Of a stretch of DNA of 64,000 bases, positions 40,031-51,113 are shown one piece after another (the first letter of the stretch is position 1; each line of letters starts with the position of its first letter). Both the position numbers and the translations under genes were made by a program. Origin of the DNA: Tranzscheliella williamsii. Its lineage: Eukaryota > Basidiomycota > Ustilaginomycetes > Ustilaginales > Ustilaginaceae. The DNA lies in the NCBI GenBank assembly GCA_023212725.1, contig JALBYF010000019.1:62001-126000 (forward strand), given 5' to 3'. Below the pieces are notes generated by a model. That model did not search any database. It was not told where the DNA came from and saw only the letters and a program-made list of their open reading frames with translations.

Positions 40031-43000
40031 CTAGATCTCGCGGATCCTGCCAATGGCAGGGAGGTCAAGATAGCTCATCAGATCAGCATAGCTAAAGATG
40101 CTCGAGCTCTTCGAGAAAAGCAAGACGACGACGACGAGCAGCAGCACAGGGATCCAAAACCAGACAAGCATCGCGTCGTCTCGCAGCGTTCGTGGCGCCG
40201 GTCTGCGCCTCGCCGCTGCGTTGGGGCCAGCTGGCGCCTGTGCATTCCTCGTCTTTGAAGGCGCCGTGGAAGATGGCTGTGCCAGTTTGGGATGGCCTGT
40301 CACTGCATCCGTCGCCGCGGTCCGTCTCCGGTTTGGCGCGCGGCGGGAGGGGCCCGCCACGGGTGTCGACGCTTCTGACACTGCGGCAGAGCTGGCCGAC
40401 CTGCTCGTCTCCGCCACAGGCTCCGAGGGCTCTTCCGCCGCCGAAGCCACCGTTTCGTACGCCGGAGGTGGTGAAGACAGTGGATTCAGGGCCCACGCTC
40501 CCTCATCCACAATGTTCCTCCACAAGGTCAGCAGTCGACCTCTTTCGTCGTGCTGCCAAGCCGGATCCGGCGTCAGGCCCGTTGCTCGGTGCTTTCCTTT
40601 GTCAGGGCCGTCGTCATCAGATCGGGGTGCCCCAGACCAAGGCATGGACGGCAAGCTCGGCGCAGCGGGTAAGCTCAGGTGGAAAACGCTGATCGTAGGA
40701 ATCATCGGCATGGTTGGAATCTGCAGCTGAGCGAACTTGTCGGCCACCGTCTGCGGCAAGAAGCTACGGTTCATCCAGTCAACGCCCGTGTCGCCGGCCT
40801 TGGTCAACCATGACTTTATAGCAAGTGGATTACGCTCCAGGGCCGCTTCTGCCTGCTTGGCCGAGATCTGGGCTTTCTCCTCCAGTGAAGCTGCGTGCGC
40901 AGCCCTGATGACCGCTTTCTCGTCGATCTGCAGTGTAGGTAGATTGGCGGAAGCTCGGCTAGCCTCTCGGTCTTCAGAGTCTTCTTGCTCGCCTTCGTCG
41001 GCGTCGCTGTTCGCATTGCCGTCCGAAAGTCCATCCGCGCTATACTCGTCGAAGCTTGTGCTAACATTGTCTTCATCGACGTCCGACCGGCTGTATTCAC
41101 TGCTGACGTCATCCGACAGCAGATCGCTGTCATCGCCGAGCTGAAGCCCGGAACCCATATGGGACGAGACTTGTCGTGTCTGCCAGTGCCCAGTGCGGGC
41201 GGTGTTGTTAAGAAGCATCTCGACATCAACTTGGTCGTGCTCGCGCGCCAAATCGATAGCATAAAGTCCGTTCGCGTCCTCGATGTCATCTCGAGCTCCG
41301 CTGCGTAGAAGCATGCGAGCGATAGCCACCCGCCCTTGAATGGCAGCAAAATGGAGCGCAGTAGCCCCATTCCTGTCGCGTGCATTCAATGGGCAACCTC
41401 GCTGAACAAGGCATTCCACTAATCGATGGAACCCCATCATTGTGGCAAGATGGAGCAGAGTGTGTCCCTGCGGATTAGCCAGACGGATGGCATCACTTCG
41501 CGAGCCCTCGGCAGAGGCGAGATCCGTTCCCAGCAACGCCAAAAATTGTATGACACTGTCCTGGAAATTGGAGCTTTGGGTCCGAGAACCAAACAGTCCG
41601 GAGACAGCTTCACGAGCCAGATGGTTTACTCCGCCTTGGGAGCCGTTGCTACCAGAAAGATTGGCAGGCATGCCAGGCTGTTGGCCTCCAGAGCCGACCA
41701 CGCGCATAGCCACTTCCCGTGCTGAGCGCATCTGGCCTGTCATCTGCAGACCAACGACTTGTAGCGCCAATTCCATGAGTGCGCGATCGGTAGTGTCCAC
41801 GTAAGTGAAGAGCTGGAGCGGGCCGTTAACAGAAGGAGGTTGCACCACCTGCGTCGCTCCTTTCAGGCTTACCACGACCGGCCCTGGGCTCGAGCTCGGC
41901 GGCAAAATGCACACAAGCGTGTTGCTGGCCCAAACCTTGGTATTGGATGCCGGCACGTCTCCAAAGACGCAGTTGATACCTTCGGTAAAGTTCTCACCTA
42001 GGACAGTGACCTCAATGCCTCCGGAGGTGGGACCTTCGCCGGGTATCAGCTTCGAGATTCTCGGCACTGTCGCTGGATCGGCGCCAGCGGTGGGTGGCGG
42101 AGAGTTGTTCTGTGAATAGCTGGTAAGAGGAGCGGGCGTAGAGACGGTAGAGCCTGACTGGCGCAGATGGGCAGGAAGCGCGGCAGCTGCTGCCATAGCC
42201 ATCAGCTGTGCAAAGTCAACGCCGCTGGGAACACCTGCCTGAGCATTGCGGAAGAACTGTTCGAGATCAAAGCCCGGCAGACTTTGCAGGTTGGTCTGGA
42301 GCGAAGTTGGTGAGAGCGAGCCTTGAGCAAGTTGAGCTTGTAGAGGTGGGGGCATAGACTGCTGAGGGCTTGTTAGAGGCTGCCCACCGGTGGGCATAGG
42401 AGAATCAGCGACGCTAGGGGCTTCGCCCGGCGTCTTAGTGCCTGTGCTAGTACTGTTACTGCGTCCGAGGCTGTTCATTGCGTCGCCAGCCACTGTAAAA
42501 GCACTCCAGAAATCCGCTGAACTGAAGTCGACACCGTTGTGGGTAGGGGGCGGCGATGTCGCAGAGACCGACGGCGTGTTCTGACCCGTGCCACTGAATG
42601 GTGTCATGTTCAGGTCCTTGCCCGACGTGTTACGGCGCCGGCGACTCCCGTCATAAGGTTTAGATCGCTCTTTCTTGTGCTTGTGCGGCGTGTCTGTGCT
42701 GCCGTTGGGGGTCGCACTACCGCTTGCCGAACCTTGCCCGCACGCTTCGTCATACTGATGGCGGGGGCTCGATCCGTTGACCTGCCTGATGACTCCATGA
42801 GACGAAGGTGAACCGGAACTGGTGGCAGCAGCGGCTGCTTGGGCCGCTTGGGCAGCGATGCCCATTGACTTGTGGTCGTCGGTGATCATAATGGGAGGGG
42901 TTGAGCCTGTGGCAATGAGTCTGCCCTGCCAGTCCCTCATGGTGAATATGACGCAAAATCCGACCTTCTCTTTGTGATGACGGCAGTAGCAGGTGATCCT

Positions 43001-44575
43001 GGTTGGGAGGACTGCTTCGCCTTCTTGGAAATCCACATAGTCGCCGCAATTGAACAGGACGACTCGCTTCTTCTCTTCTTCTTCCATTCGAGCCTGGGTC
43101 TTTTCAAGGGCATCCGGAGCCGAAACATCGATTCCAAGACTCTTCATCTCTTCCTCGGTGGGCTGCAGGTCAAGAGGAGCCTTGGGGTCCTTCTTCCGAT
43201 GCGCTCTCTTGCGCTCTCTCTGTCGACATCCCTTGCAAACAAAGACGCGATCGTGAGGGGGAGTGGCGTTGACCACGGTAGCGTCAACAAACAGCGTCTT
43301 CTCGGGTGGAACATCGCTCTTTTGGTACTTTTTCGACTTGCGCTTGGTCCCGCTAAGGGGAGGCAGCTTGATGTGGGTAAAAGACCCGATACGCTCCCAC
43401 CCACCTGCGGCTATGGTCTTAGGACGCACGAGCTCGATCCTCATGCGGATCTGTGTCTCAACACGCGACTTTGCACCGTGCATAGGAACACCATGAATAT
43501 GGACTTGCAGATCCTTGAGGCCTTCCCGTTTGGGTCGAGCCACCTCGAAGGCGGAATATCCAAGGTCGGCATCGAGATTGTTGCTATTGACAGCGGTCTG
43601 CGACCCAAGCCGACGAGCGGTTGTTGAGGAACCTGTCTGTTTACGCGTCTCGCCAGATTCACCCGAATTACGCCTAGATGATGGCACGCTGAGATTGACG
43701 TTGGCCGCTTTGCTGCTGTGATCTGTGGAGTTATTCGGTGCGGTCGGCGGCATCATGCTCTTGCCCGTTGTCACGGTCGGAATGTTCATTGATGCAAACG
43801 AATGGCTTTCATCAAAGCTGGTCGGCCCATTTGGCTTGCTTGAAGGCGGAGCAAAGCTGCCAGCTTGTACGAAAGATTCAAACATAGCTTCATCGTTGTC
43901 GCTGGTTTTGCCAGCCCATGCGTTGTTGTCGGACTCTTCTCCACTGCCGGCGAAGCTAGCATTACTGGCGACCGTAGATGCTGGGTTGAGCTTATAGCCT
44001 ATCTTACTGTCGGACCCGCTTGGGCTGTCCTGAGCCAGAGCCTGTGCTCCGCCGGAGAAGCTGGTGCTCGGATGGTGAGATGAGGCTGGCGATTGCATGG
44101 AAGAAGGAGATAGGGCATAGTCGGTGCTTGCGGTCGAATCCATATCCATCGACATGTCGCCGTCGGTGGGGATGGCCACATTGGCAAAAGCTGAGTCCCA
44201 GTTATTGAAGTTCATATTAGCGAAGCTGGATTTAGGGTGGACCAAAGTGTCAACGCTGCTCGGATCAAAGCCGGAAATCAACGACTGGGTGCTGCCCTCG
44301 CTCCAAATGCTTGGCGGAAAGGCAGGGGTGACGCTGGACTGAGCAAGAGCCGCCTTGTTGAAGAAGTCTGCGTCGAATTTGCTGGGACCGACTTGCCGGA
44401 CGGCCCTGTGTGAGGCGCAGGAGCGCTCTCTGTGCTGATTGAGGCTCTCCTCGTCGCCGGTAGAGTCACTAGATGTGGGGCTACTGGCAGAAGTCAGACT
44501 GGGAGGCGAGTTGGAACTCCCGTTCTGGATGGTGTAATCGGTCGGTCGAGTCGAAGCGAACGGGTTGGCAGACAT
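40031..44575 (-). CDS. Mga2/Spt23-like membrane-tethered transcription factor
   Basis: The frame encodes 1514 residues from ATG 44575 (MSANPFASTRPTDYTIQNG). The conserved fungal region starts near residue 360 (LQVHIHGVPMHGAKSRVETQ) with a basic CKGCRQRERKRAHRKKDPK at about 442. An IPT/TIG domain lies at about 836-925 (PRISKLIPGEGPTSGGIEVT). Two ankyrin repeats follow at about 1035-1105 (GHTLLHLATMMGFHRLVECL, NGATALHFAAIQGR). A single membrane anchor sits at about 1471-1487 (VWFWIPVLLLVVVVLLF). By family knowledge, Mga2/Spt23 are held in the ER membrane, released by ubiquitin/proteasome processing, and then activate the fatty-acid desaturase gene OLE1. All the pieces needed for that logic are present. 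The frame is open upstream but has no earlier ATG. Confidence 0.9.
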   Translation of the reverse strand: MSANPFASTRPTDYTIQNGSSNSPPSLTSASSPTSSDSTGDEESLNQHRERSCASHRAVRQVGPSKFDADFFNKAALAQSSVTPAFPPSIWSEGSTQSLISGFDPSSVDTLVHPKSSFANMNFNNWDSAFANVAIPTDGDMSMDMDSTASTDYALSPSSMQSPASSHHPSTSFSGGAQALAQDSPSGSDSKIGYKLNPASTVASNASFAGSGEESDNNAWAGKTSDNDEAMFESFVQAGSFAPPSSKPNGPTSFDESHSFASMNIPTVTTGKSMMPPTAPNNSTDHSSKAANVNLSVPSSRRNSGESGETRKQTGSSTTARRLGSQTAVNSNNLDADLGYSAFEVARPKREGLKDLQVHIHGVPMHGAKSRVETQIRMRIELVRPKTIAAGGWERIGSFTHIKLPPLSGTKRKSKKYQKSDVPPEKTLFVDATVVNATPPHDRVFVCKGCRQRERKRAHRKKDPKAPLDLQPTEEEMKSLGIDVSAPDALEKTQARMEEEEKKRVVLFNCGDYVDFQEGEAVLPTRITCYCRHHKEKVGFCVIFTMRDWQGRLIATGSTPPIMITDDHKSMGIAAQAAQAAAAATSSGSPSSHGVIRQVNGSSPRHQYDEACGQGSASGSATPNGSTDTPHKHKKERSKPYDGSRRRRNTSGKDLNMTPFSGTGQNTPSVSATSPPPTHNGVDFSSADFWSAFTVAGDAMNSLGRSNSTSTGTKTPGEAPSVADSPMPTGGQPLTSPQQSMPPPLQAQLAQGSLSPTSLQTNLQSLPGFDLEQFFRNAQAGVPSGVDFAQLMAMAAAAALPAHLRQSGSTVSTPAPLTSYSQNNSPPPTAGADPATVPRISKLIPGEGPTSGGIEVTVLGENFTEGINCVFGDVPASNTKVWASNTLVCILPPSSSPGPVVVSLKGATQVVQPPSVNGPLQLFTYVDTTDRALMELALQVVGLQMTGQMRSAREVAMRVVGSGGQQPGMPANLSGSNGSQGGVNHLAREAVSGLFGSRTQSSNFQDSVIQFLALLGTDLASAEGSRSDAIRLANPQGHTLLHLATMMGFHRLVECLVQRGCPLNARDRNGATALHFAAIQGRVAIARMLLRSGARDDIEDANGLYAIDLAREHDQVDVEMLLNNTARTGHWQTRQVSSHMGSGLQLGDDSDLLSDDVSSEYSRSDVDEDNVSTSFDEYSADGLSDGNANSDADEGEQEDSEDREASRASANLPTLQIDEKAVIRAAHAASLEEKAQISAKQAEAALERNPLAIKSWLTKAGDTGVDWMNRSFLPQTVADKFAQLQIPTMPMIPTISVFHLSLPAAPSLPSMPWSGAPRSDDDGPDKGKHRATGLTPDPAWQHDERGRLLTLWRNIVDEGAWALNPLSSPPPAYETVASAAEEPSEPVAETSRSASSAAVSEASTPVAGPSRRAPNRRRTAATDAVTGHPKLAQPSSTAPSKTRNAQAPAGPNAAARRRPAPRTLRDDAMLVWFWIPVLLLVVVVLLFSKSSSIFSYADLMSYLDLPAIGRIREI

Positions 44576-46474
44576 GACCGAGATAAGCACGAGAACCGAG
44601 CCGGATCGCTGCTTGCTTGCTGTCGAGGAGCTTCCTATCAAAGCTGGATGATAAGAAGGTAGAGCCGAGAAAAACGGAGTAAGCTGGACCCCGAATAGTA
44701 TCGAGGCGAGGAGGCTGAATCTAGCCACGCAAGGAGGATCAGATCGGCTGACGACTACCGGGTGGACGAAGCGTCGGAGCCCAAGGTAAATGCACCCTGA
44801 GTGCGATACAGCGAGTTGTTCTTCCACCCAGGGTATGGTATCTGTGTAATGTAGAAAGTGTGGAACGCGTTGTATGGTGGTGAGTGAAGATGAAGATGCA
44901 GCGTGGTAGTGACGACGGGGACTGTGACAAATCCACAGCGGCAAAGGATCGCGAGTCGAAATATGTGCTTGCTGCCTGCCAAAAGGCGCGGCACCACTAC
45001 TGCTCTATACATAACTCGCTACTATGTGTAGCAAGTGGCGCAGCCCTGTACAAAGTCTTGCGGTAGTCCGCATTACACCGGCCTAAGCCAGATATACAAC
45101 TAACAAAGGTTCAAAAAGAAAGGGCTAATACAATAGGATATTATTGAACACGTAGGTCCTTGATTTCGACGTTACAGAGTCCGACGAGTAGGCTCTCTCC
45201 CACCCCAAAAAAAACGACTGAGGCGGACGGCCCTGTAGCACTCAGCGTTCAGATGTCAGGATCTCCGCGTAGCGTCTACACGCTTCGGCTTCCACTACCC
45301 GGCAAGTGTGTGTAGGAAGGTCGCTGGAGATCAAGTATTAGACGTCCCGCGGCACTCATATGTAACTTAGTCGGACCGTGCTGATGGATAACAAACCGAA
45401 GCACTGCATCTCCACATCCGTGGCAGCGACAAGTCTGAGGGCAGCTTCCAAGCGCTGCAAGATGGTAGCCATCAGCGGTTTGCAGTCCTGCTCTGTCCTC
45501 TCGATTGACTGGCGCGCTGCAATCTATGTTGACCTCAGCTAGCAATCTTTCCGGTCGACTCCTTGTACTAGACCATGGAGGCTGATGTGTGCCAGATGTC
45601 GCCATGCCTCTGCTCGTTCCACCCTGCATGAATTCGTAGATGCTGTTGCCAAGTTAGTTCCTCCAAGCGTGCGATATGTATTTTCGCTGGGTCGGCCCTC
45701 ATTCCTCTTGGGCATGCCAACAGCTTATCGGCACTTCTTGGCAGCCTAAATCAACGCCGTTTGCTGCGCGCAGTTTCCGCGACGAGACGAGGCACTCGCG
45801 GGCCCGCAGCGAGTGGCAAGGCGCTACTAATTGATACTGGGCCGAAGGGAACCTGGCTGGACAGACAGAGATCCCGAAATGTAACCAGCGCCACATTTTC
45901 TCTACAGCACAGCTATCGTATCGATCGCCTCATGCGATCTTCCTGGTGCCAGCCACATATACGCTGGCCATCTCTGAGAGGCAACCTTTTCGCTGCGCAG
46001 TGGGAGCGGTAGCCCGCCGCACTGCGGCCATGCCATCTTCATGGTTGCTCAGCTTGCTCAGAAAACCCTGTTGCAACTCTAAATACCGGACAGAGAGCGG
46101 GGAGTGGTATCGGCTCTCCGTCGAAACTTTGGGGTAACCTAAAGTGAAGTTCGGATAGCGCGACTTGCGTTTGGTTGCCGTCCAAAAGAATTGGGGAAAA
46201 ATGACCGACGCGTATCGCATCGGCCACATCAGAATCCCGATCGAGGACTAGGTCCCGATGTTTGGCATGGGTTCTCAAAATGCTATACATCAGATAGATC
46301 GACGACAATGTCTGAAGTAAACCTATGGTGTGCTCCGTGAACCAGTAAGATGCGGCTGACCTCCCGCAGCGCGCCTACAGCGGCTGGAAGCGGCGACAAA
46401 GGCGTTGACGTGGTAGAATACAAGGGAGAGGGGGGCAATGAATCACGCAGAGCGGATGCTCCACTGCGGTTCCT
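44576..46474. other. Leader of the Mga2-like gene and intergenic region
   Basis: About 1.9 kb. The Mga2 frame stays open to 44944 without an ATG, so this is probably leader sequence. From 45000 on, only short composition-driven frames occur. No repeat, RNA gene or named motif was found. Confidence 0.4.
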
Positions 46475-47821
46475 TTAGGCAACAACCCTAGTTCGCTGCG
46501 CTTCTTTGGCATGGGCGGCATCGAGATGCTTCCTCCATCCCGACACCTGCTTTGTTCGACCCCATCCTCTTCGAAGCGCCACTCGCTTCGAGTCCAGATC
46601 CTTTGCTCTTTGAGAGGCGAAGCCACTGCGTCCTACCTTGGCCTCCAACTGTGTTCGACGAGCATCGGCTCGCGTCCTGGGCGCATTCCTAGTGTAATGT
46701 TCCCAGGCCATGGAATACAGCTCTCCTCCAGCGGGGTAGGGAGAAGGAAGGTCGGTTCGGAAACTCCACTTGGTCTTTCCATCCGGATGACCCCGTTTGT
46801 ATGGGACAATGGTTGGATGTCGCACATAGATGGTCGAACATGTCATGAACGAGACCTCAAGGTACGGTGGGATGAAGAGGAAAGGTGCTGCATAATCCGG
46901 AAGATTGAACGGATAGACGCCAGGGGGCAGAACCTTCTCCTTTCCTTTGCCTTTACTTTTGGCCTCGGAGCGTTCAAGAGGAGCCGCTTCTTTGCTCTCG
47001 GACGAGCCCTCAGAGGTAGACACGGCTTCCCCCGCAAAAGAAGTGGACGCAGCATCGGTGCTTGGTGGCTGAGCCTCATTCCCAGCGGAAGCTTCACTGT
47101 CCTCAGCACCGGATACTATATCCTTCGCCTTCTCTTGCGTCGCCTTTTTGGCGAGCTCTTCGCTCAACATGGGCACGGCTTTTGGATCGATGTTAATCAT
47201 ATCGCCGGGTTGCAACAGCTGGTTGGGGTTGTCGCACTTGACGCCGTTGAGCTTGACTTTACCTTGAACCACCAGCGCTCGCGACTCGTAGGCCGAACGG
47301 GCGAAGCAGGACCTGAAGACAACGACGTCCAGCCTTCGTTCCACATCGCGCATGAAAAGGGAAGCAGTAGGCATCGGGTCCATCTCTTCTGCTGCCTTCT
47401 GCAATGTGACAGCCGCATGTTGCGAGCCGGGCGTCGATCCGGAAGCGGCCTCTGAAGGTGCTTTGCGTGCTTTCAGAGCCTGGTCAAAAACGCCGCCTCG
47501 TTTTGGGCCCGAAATCGACGAGCTGGACGAAGTGCCAGAGGCGGACGAAGCCGAAACCTGTGGAGGGTCAAACCGAGGCAACTCCGTTGGCAAGAACCAA
47601 CGCTTGAACCGCTTCTCCGGGATCCAGTCGCCGTGGTAGCCACGCAAAAACCGTTTGGCACGCCAGCGCTGCTGGAACATGGTCAGTGACGTCTTTGTAA
47701 AGGTGGTTTGTGATGCGTGGAACGGGACGGTCGAGCGTGCGATCATGTTATAGAGGTTGCGCGGGGACCACGACATGCGCGGCATGATTGTCTCATGACT
47801 GAAAACCCTTGCCTTGCGCAT
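46475..47821 (-). CDS. NAM9: Mitochondrial small-subunit ribosomal protein uS4 (Nam9)
   Basis: An intronless frame of 448 residues. The N terminus, MRKARVFSHETIMPRMSWSP, is basic. WRAKRFLRGYHGDWIPEKRF follows, typical of fungal uS4m. The S4 RNA-binding domain lies at about 160-211 (RRLDVVVFRSCFARSAYESR, then VVQGKVKLNGVKCDNPNQLL). A fungal-type C-terminal extension follows (PFNLPDYAAPFLFIPPYLEV, then YIPP-like and basic segments to the end). By family knowledge this protein nucleates assembly of the mitoribosomal small subunit on 15S rRNA. A low-complexity insert rich in Ser and Glu separates the S4 domain and the extension. A second ATG 12 codons downstream is a possible alternative start. 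It is divergent from the SAM synthetase gene. Confidence 0.88.
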   Translation of the reverse strand: MRKARVFSHETIMPRMSWSPRNLYNMIARSTVPFHASQTTFTKTSLTMFQQRWRAKRFLRGYHGDWIPEKRFKRWFLPTELPRFDPPQVSASSASGTSSSSSISGPKRGGVFDQALKARKAPSEAASGSTPGSQHAAVTLQKAAEEMDPMPTASLFMRDVERRLDVVVFRSCFARSAYESRALVVQGKVKLNGVKCDNPNQLLQPGDMINIDPKAVPMLSEELAKKATQEKAKDIVSGAEDSEASAGNEAQPPSTDAASTSFAGEAVSTSEGSSESKEAAPLERSEAKSKGKGKEKVLPPGVYPFNLPDYAAPFLFIPPYLEVSFMTCSTIYVRHPTIVPYKRGHPDGKTKWSFRTDLPSPYPAGGELYSMAWEHYTRNAPRTRADARRTQLEAKVGRSGFASQRAKDLDSKRVALRRGWGRTKQVSGWRKHLDAAHAKEAQRTRVVA

Positions 47822-48754
47822 CTCTCCTGTGCAGTTGGCAGCAGAAACAGAACCTGTTTAGATATCCGCTAGCCGCTGCTGAGGATTGTGGTGGTGAAGG
47901 TGGTTCGGCGAGGTGACAACTTAGGCTGAAGTGTGCGATGTCCGCCCGTGAGTGCCTGAGCCTGTGACCTATTGCCGAATTACTGATACCGACGATCAGG
48001 AAGGTTATGACATCTGCGACTGGTACTCAGGAAGAAGTCCCAAGTAAAGGCGCTTCGAGCAAAGTCGTCTGACGGACAGAAAATCAAAAGGCGAATAGGT
48101 AAATCACGTGCAGTATGTCTGGCTCGCACGATAGAAGCGCACATCGATGTAGCTTCGGGATCGGCAGATGCGGAAGAGATCCATCGGAGAAAGCGGATTG
48201 AACTGAAAGCGTTGGTTTCGTATCGGGACGGAGCTTCTATTCGAGCACGCCATTTCAGCTGGCTTGTTGTAAAACAAGGTAGAAGTATGATTGTAGTCAC
48301 ATCCTTGTTTCATTAAAAATCTTCCGAAGAGTTGAGATACCAAAAAAAATCTGCGTGGGCCAACCAGCTGATCTGTGCTTCTCAAGCTGGCGTTCGACAT
48401 CTTGGTCGACCCTGAACAATCGGCACGTTCTACGCTTTGCAGCACTTTCACATAACGTTTATACGTGATACTAGTGGTAGCGGCCAAGCCGAGGCCGTGC
48501 ATTTGAAAGAACTCGTGGTCTGAAAGAGGCAGCATGACAGCGCTTGTTCAAAGCGCTAGCAAGGATGAATGTTGGCGGCGTGTAGTTTCTTGACACTTTG
48601 CCCCGTCCATGCTGTCTAGTAGAGTGTGTAGAGTGCAGCGTGCTTGTCCTTTGTCGCCTCGCATCTTTCTTCTTAACTCCCCATCCTGTTCTCTGCTTCC
48701 ACATCCTTTCCTCCTCCTTTACCCATCCCACCACATTTGACCCACACATTCAAC
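47822..48754. other. Divergent promoter between uS4m and SAM synthetase
   Basis: About 930 bases. It contains ATCACGTG at 48103-48110 and, just before the SAM synthetase ATG, a long CT-rich tract (about 48650-48735) typical of highly expressed fungal genes. No coding frame is supported. Confidence 0.45.
48103..48110 (+). promoter_or_regulatory. ATCACGTG (E-box / CDEI-like) site
   Basis: ATCACGTG lies in the shared region between uS4m and SAM synthetase, 282 bases from the uS4m start. In fungi Cbf1-type factors at such sites often control sulfur-amino-acid genes, which would fit SAM synthetase, but the distance to that gene (about 640 bases) is large. Confidence 0.35.
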
Positions 48755-50174
48755 ATGGCTGTCGGTCTTCGAACACTCCCCGAGGGGCATTTCCTCTTCA
48801 CCTCGTAAGTTAACGCCAACCGCCGGTCTACGTCTCCGTCACCATCAAGGACGGAGGTGGTGTCTACGTTTGTGCTAGTTCTGACGAGATTTGCAAATCT
48901 TTGCCCTGAATCTGCTCATCATCTGACAGCGAGTCTGTCGGTGAAGGACATCCTGACAAGATCTGTGATCAGGTTTCCGACGCTATTCTTGTAAGTGCTT
49001 TGTGGTCAAAGTTGGCGGAAATGGTGTCTCCTGCTTCTCGGAAGAATCGGCAGCAGATCGGCCAGCTGACTTCCCAATTTCGCCGCGACTACTCATGTTA
49101 TGACTGGCAACACAGGACGCATGTCTGAAGCAGGACCCCGCCTCTAAGGTCGCCTGTGAGACTGCTTCAAAGACTGGTATGATCATGGTCTTCGGTGAGA
49201 TCACCACCAAGGCACAGATCGACTACCAGAAGGTCGTCCGAGACACCATCAAGCAGATTGGGTACGATTCTTCCGAAAAGGGCTTTGACTACAAGACGTG
49301 CAACGTGCTTGTTGCCATCGAGCAGCAGTCTCCTGATATTGCACAAGGTCTTGACCACGGCTCCCTCGAAGACCATGGAGCTGGTGACCAGGGTATCATG
49401 TTCGGCTACGCTACCGACGAGACCCCTGAGATGATGCCCATGACTCTTATGCTCGCTCACAAGCTCAACTTGGCCATGGCTACCGCCCGACGGGATGGCA
49501 CTCTCGGCTGGCTCCGACCCGACTCCAAGACCCAGGTCACCGTTGAATACAAGAAGGACGGCGGTGCTACCATCCCCCTTCGAGTTGACACCGTCGTCAT
49601 CTCCACTCAGCACGCCGAAGAGATCTCCACCGAGGACCTTCGAACCGAGATCATGGAAAAGATTGTCAGGAAGGTCATTCCCGCCAAGCTGCTCGACAAC
49701 GAGACCATCTACCACATTCAGCCTTCGGGCCGATTCGTCATTGGTGGACCTCAGGGTGATGCCGGTCTTACTGGCCGAAAGATTATCGTCGACACCTACG
49801 GTGGTTGGGGTGCCCACGGTGGTGGTGCTTTCTCCGGAAAGGACTTCTCCAAGGTCGACCGATCGGCTGCCTACACCGCCCGATGGGTTGCCAAGTCTTT
49901 GGTTGCCGCCGGCCTCGCTCGACGAGTACTTGTACAGTTTTCCTACGCTATCGGTGTCGCCGACCCCCTATCGGTCTTTGTGGATACGTACGGTACTGGT
50001 AAGAAGTCCGATGAGGAGCTGGTTGCAATCATTCGAAGCAACTTCAACCTCCGACCTGGTGTCATCGTCAAGGATCTTGGCCTCCAGAAGCCCCAGTACC
50101 TTGCGACCGCTGCCGGTGGTCACTTTGGCCGACCCGAATTCTCTTGGGAACAGCCCAAGCAGCTCAAATTCTGA
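48755..50174 (+). CDS. SAM2: S-adenosylmethionine synthetase, three exons
   Basis: Exons 48755-48804, 48930-48990 and 49116-50174 join in frame to 389 residues, the usual family length. It makes S-adenosylmethionine from methionine and ATP. The ATP/metal motif [17 protein letters not shown] spans the second exon. [18 protein letters not shown] and the loop [20 protein letters not shown] (about 264-283) carry known active-site residues. All introns are GTAAGT to CAG. Fifteen of 17 arginines use CGA, a striking bias shared with eL28 and suggesting strong expression. The upstream CT-rich leader fits this. Its product is the methyl donor for the Trm9-like enzyme encoded further right. The symbol follows the yeast name and does not separate SAM1 from SAM2. 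Confidence 0.97.
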
Positions 50175-50780
50175 GTGCAACGGCGACTTCCTTCTGCAAG
50201 CCAGTCCTGACTGGTTCACAAGATTGGGGCAAAGCTGCCTTGTAGGGGCAAAGCGCATGATATCTTGGCGGCACACGCACAGTTGCTGCTCAGCAATATA
50301 TACTGCCTACTCTTCCGATACCTGCAGGCCGTCAACCTATCTTTCATTCTGATCATCCTGTTTAACACCCAAAAAGGTCGATTCAACATCGTTACCCTGT
50401 TTCTGCTTTGCTTCTCTTCTCTTCCGTGTTTTACCAGAACCTTTTGGCCCTCCTTTCTATTTATCTACCGTCTCTTCCTCCTTCTCTCGTTGGACAAATT
50501 TGCCTTTGTAGTGTTAGTGTCTCCCTTTGCATAGATTCCCCATCCCTCGTCATCTGTACTACCTATGCACTCGTCGCCGCTGTCGGCTCATATCTGATCT
50601 TCGACGTACGCGTTCCCAACTCGGTGGCTCTCCAGCCTTTAGCGATCGACATGCCAACATCATAGCCTCAACATTCATCAAGATGTCAAGCAGCAATACG
50701 AATATCACGTCAACCGTGTCTAAACCAGCAGTTTCATGTGTTCTTTGGCGTCTAACTAACTGTGTAACGTCCCCTTCGGC

Positions 50781-50806
50781 ATACATCGGCATACATCGGC
50801 ATACAA
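50781..50806 (+). repeat. 10 bp tandem repeat
   Basis: Two perfect copies of ATACATCGGC followed by ATACAA, preceded by CGGC. A minor simple repeat in the intergenic region. Confidence 0.8.
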
Positions 50807-50945
50807 CAGGCTGTATGAGTGAACCTCGTCATGAACGGGTATGCTTGGTGTCGTCTCATCAGCTTGTTTGACCAGAGACAGGGGAGATGCTAGGCCATTA
50901 CTTGTGCAGGCCTTCTTGTACTTCAAGATTCAAATCGTTGAAATA

Positions 50946-50953
50946 ATCACGTG
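50946..50953 (+). promoter_or_regulatory. ATCACGTG (E-box / CDEI-like) site
   Basis: ATCACGTG lies 160 bases before the nucleoporin ATG, a promoter-like position. It is the fourth copy of the octamer in the window. Factor binding is inferred. Confidence 0.4.
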
Positions 50954-51113
50954 CAAGCTACTTCATATGTAAGGTTATCCACTTTTGTGGATTATAGACT
51001 TGTCGCTCCGATCTGGCCAAGAACTAGGTGCTAGAAGAATCGCAAATGTAAGGGCACTCCACCCATTCCTTCCGTTGACTTCACCCCTTCTCATCGAACC
51101 CATTAAGCATACG

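Larger units (their letters stand above)
50175..51113. other. Intergenic region before the FG nucleoporin
   Basis: About 940 bases with the SAM synthetase 3' region (T-rich, about 50330-50500), a 10 bp tandem repeat at 50781-50806 and ATCACGTG at 50946-50953. No coding frame is supported. Confidence 0.4.
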
